A stretch of 64,000 bases of DNA, taken from the NCBI RefSeq assembly GCF_001969265.1, contig NZ_CP019304.1, positions 4,278,001-4,342,000 on the forward strand. Direction: 5' to 3'. Every line of letters starts with the position of its first letter. The first letter of the stretch is position 1. Position numbers and translations under genes: made by a program. This document shows, in pieces, positions 62,955-64,000 of the stretch. The notes beneath the pieces were generated by a model. That model saw only the letters and a program-made list of their open reading frames with translations. It did not search any database and had not been told where the DNA came from. This DNA is from Arthrobacter sp. QXT-31 (lineage in GTDB: Bacteria > Actinomycetota > Actinomycetes > Actinomycetales > Micrococcaceae).

Positions 62955-64000
62955 ATGACTAACAGGCCGGTGCGCGGGTATTCGTGGGCGCAGGTGTGCG
63001 CCAGGCGCCTTGAGCGCCAGGGGCTTGCGGCTCCCTCTCCGGCAGACTCTCCGGCTGACATCGTGCGGGCAATGTGCGGCGCGCACGCCCAGGTGATGCC
63101 GGCCGCCGAACTCTCTGTGGGGATGCGCGGCGACGGGATATCCCGGGCCGACGTACACAAAGCGCTATGGGAAGACGGAACCGTGGTCAGGACCTTCGGG
63201 CCCCGGGGAACCGTGCATCTGCTGCCCGCTGCCGATCTGTCCCTTTGGACCGGAGCGCTGGGAGCCATTCCTTCCCACACCTCGTTGGGTCAGTTCCTGA
63301 CACCCGGCCAGACGGATCAGATCGTGGACGCCATTGCAGACGCACTGCGGGCGGACGAACTGACAGTCGACGAACTCAACGACGCCATCGTCGCCAGAAC
63401 GGGAGCGTGGGCGGCAAACCCTGTGATGCCCGCTTTCCAGACAATGTGGCCACGATGGCGGGCGGCGATGGGGACCGCGGGCTTCCGCGGGGCGCTCTGC
63501 TTTGGCACCGGCAGGGGGCGGGCAGCGACGTACCGCAGCCCGGCGCAGCTGCTTCCCGGGTTCCGGCCGGCTGAGGCCGCGTCCGCGCTCGGCTGGCTCG
63601 TCCGGGCCTACCTGCGGGCCTATGGCCCCGCCACGCCGGCCCATTTCGCGCGCTGGCTGTCGGTTCCGGGGGAGTGGGCAGCCCGGCTCTTTGACCACCA
63701 CCGCGGAGAGTTTGCGGAAGTAGCGGTGGAAGGGATGCCCGCCTGGGTGCTGCGGGATGACGCCGGGGCCATCTCTGCTGAACCAGCGGGAGTCAGGCTG
63801 CTGCCCTACTTCGACTCCTACGTTGTGGCCGGCCAGCCCAGGGAACTTCTGTTCCCGGATGTGGCACGTACCCGCGCCCTCTCCCGGGGGCAGGCAGGTA
63901 ACTATCCCGTCATACTTGTCGACGGCGTCGTCCGCGGACTCTGGCACCACCGCCGCTCCGGAAGGAAACTGGAGATCACCGCCGAGCTGTTCCAGCCGGC
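62955..64000 (+). CDS. winged-helix DNA-binding protein (HTH_42/AlkZ-like), cut by window end
   Basis: The first 348 residues are visible and the frame is open at the edge. Typical segments: MCGAHAQVMPAAELSV, TVVRTFGPRGTVHLLPAADL, RAYGPATPAHFARWLSV and LPYFDSYVVAG near the end, then LVDGVVRGLWHHRRSGRKLEI. Proteins of this family include the interstrand-crosslink glycosylase AlkZ, which uses a QxQ/QxD motif; here the corresponding region reads HAQVMPA, so activity is uncertain. It follows the Nei-like gene by 24 bases on the same strand, suggesting a repair role. Confidence 0.88.
   Translation, partial: MTNRPVRGYSWAQVCARRLERQGLAAPSPADSPADIVRAMCGAHAQVMPAAELSVGMRGDGISRADVHKALWEDGTVVRTFGPRGTVHLLPAADLSLWTGALGAIPSHTSLGQFLTPGQTDQIVDAIADALRADELTVDELNDAIVARTGAWAANPVMPAFQTMWPRWRAAMGTAGFRGALCFGTGRGRAATYRSPAQLLPGFRPAEAASALGWLVRAYLRAYGPATPAHFARWLSVPGEWAARLFDHHRGEFAEVAVEGMPAWVLRDDAGAISAEPAGVRLLPYFDSYVVAGQPRELLFPDVARTRALSRGQAGNYPVILVDGVVRGLWHHRRSGRKLEITAELFQP

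Overview
The window reads as a chromosome segment of a high-GC actinobacterium of the Micrococcaceae, most like Arthrobacter/Pseudarthrobacter. The grounds are the fasR-fabD-fabH-acpP-fabF and aceE-DUF3052-AhpE synteny, DUF3145, MptB, an actinobacterial homodimeric AceE, a long GapB-type dehydrogenase, many GTG starts and strong GC bias. This is judged from protein content only; no search was run.

Left end (1 to about 5890): the right-hand part of an integrated element. It carries a UvrD/HelIV-like helicase with an embedded nuclease-like insert, a large serine recombinase with two C2H2-like fingers at its C-terminus, and a reverse-strand mini-operon (unknown 111-aa protein plus a DUF6504 protein) behind a near-consensus actinobacterial SOS box. 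The element ends inside comM, of which only the C-terminal half remains (5892-6680). Chromosomal order then resumes with dprA and xerC.

9.1-20.2 kb: core genes. These are DUF3145, the type II fatty acid synthesis cluster (fabD-fabH-acpP-fabF) led by a FasR-like regulator, aceE, DUF3052 with an AhpE-like peroxiredoxin, a sirtuin and tRNA-Val. The fabD promoter region holds two inverted repeats that are candidate operators.

20.3-29.9 kb: a sugar-acid (gluconate/idonate-like) catabolic region. It has an IclR regulator, an MHS-type transporter, a 2-hydroxyacid dehydrogenase, a HIBADH-like reductase, an IdnO-like SDR, an IdnD-like dehydrogenase broken by three single-G losses, a FadR-type GntR regulator and gnd.

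29.9-46 kb: cysteine synthesis (cysK-cysE), msrA, a Nif3-like protein, a coiled-coil/zinc-ribbon protein, yaaA, a Tat/lipoprotein esterase, RNase P RNA (rnpB), a GMC oxidoreductase, a long GapDH, a secreted HNH nuclease, def, tRNA-His, orn, mptB and a GNAT acetyltransferase.

45-50 kb: a LacI regulator diverging from a compact three-gene operon (Gfo/Idh/MocA dehydrogenase, DUF993 aldolase-like protein, TIM-barrel isomerase). Two LacI-type operators flank a good promoter. This is a candidate uncharacterised sugar or cyclitol pathway.

50-64 kb: housekeeping. SRPBCC and LapA proteins, tRNA-Arg, an SSB paralogue, a lipoprotein, ettA, tesB, an unknown protein, trHbO, MscS, OsmC, pepN, a DUF1648 membrane protein, rpiB, a Nei-like glycosylase and a winged-helix protein cut by the window end. 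Many convergent gene pairs are separated by clear hairpin terminators.
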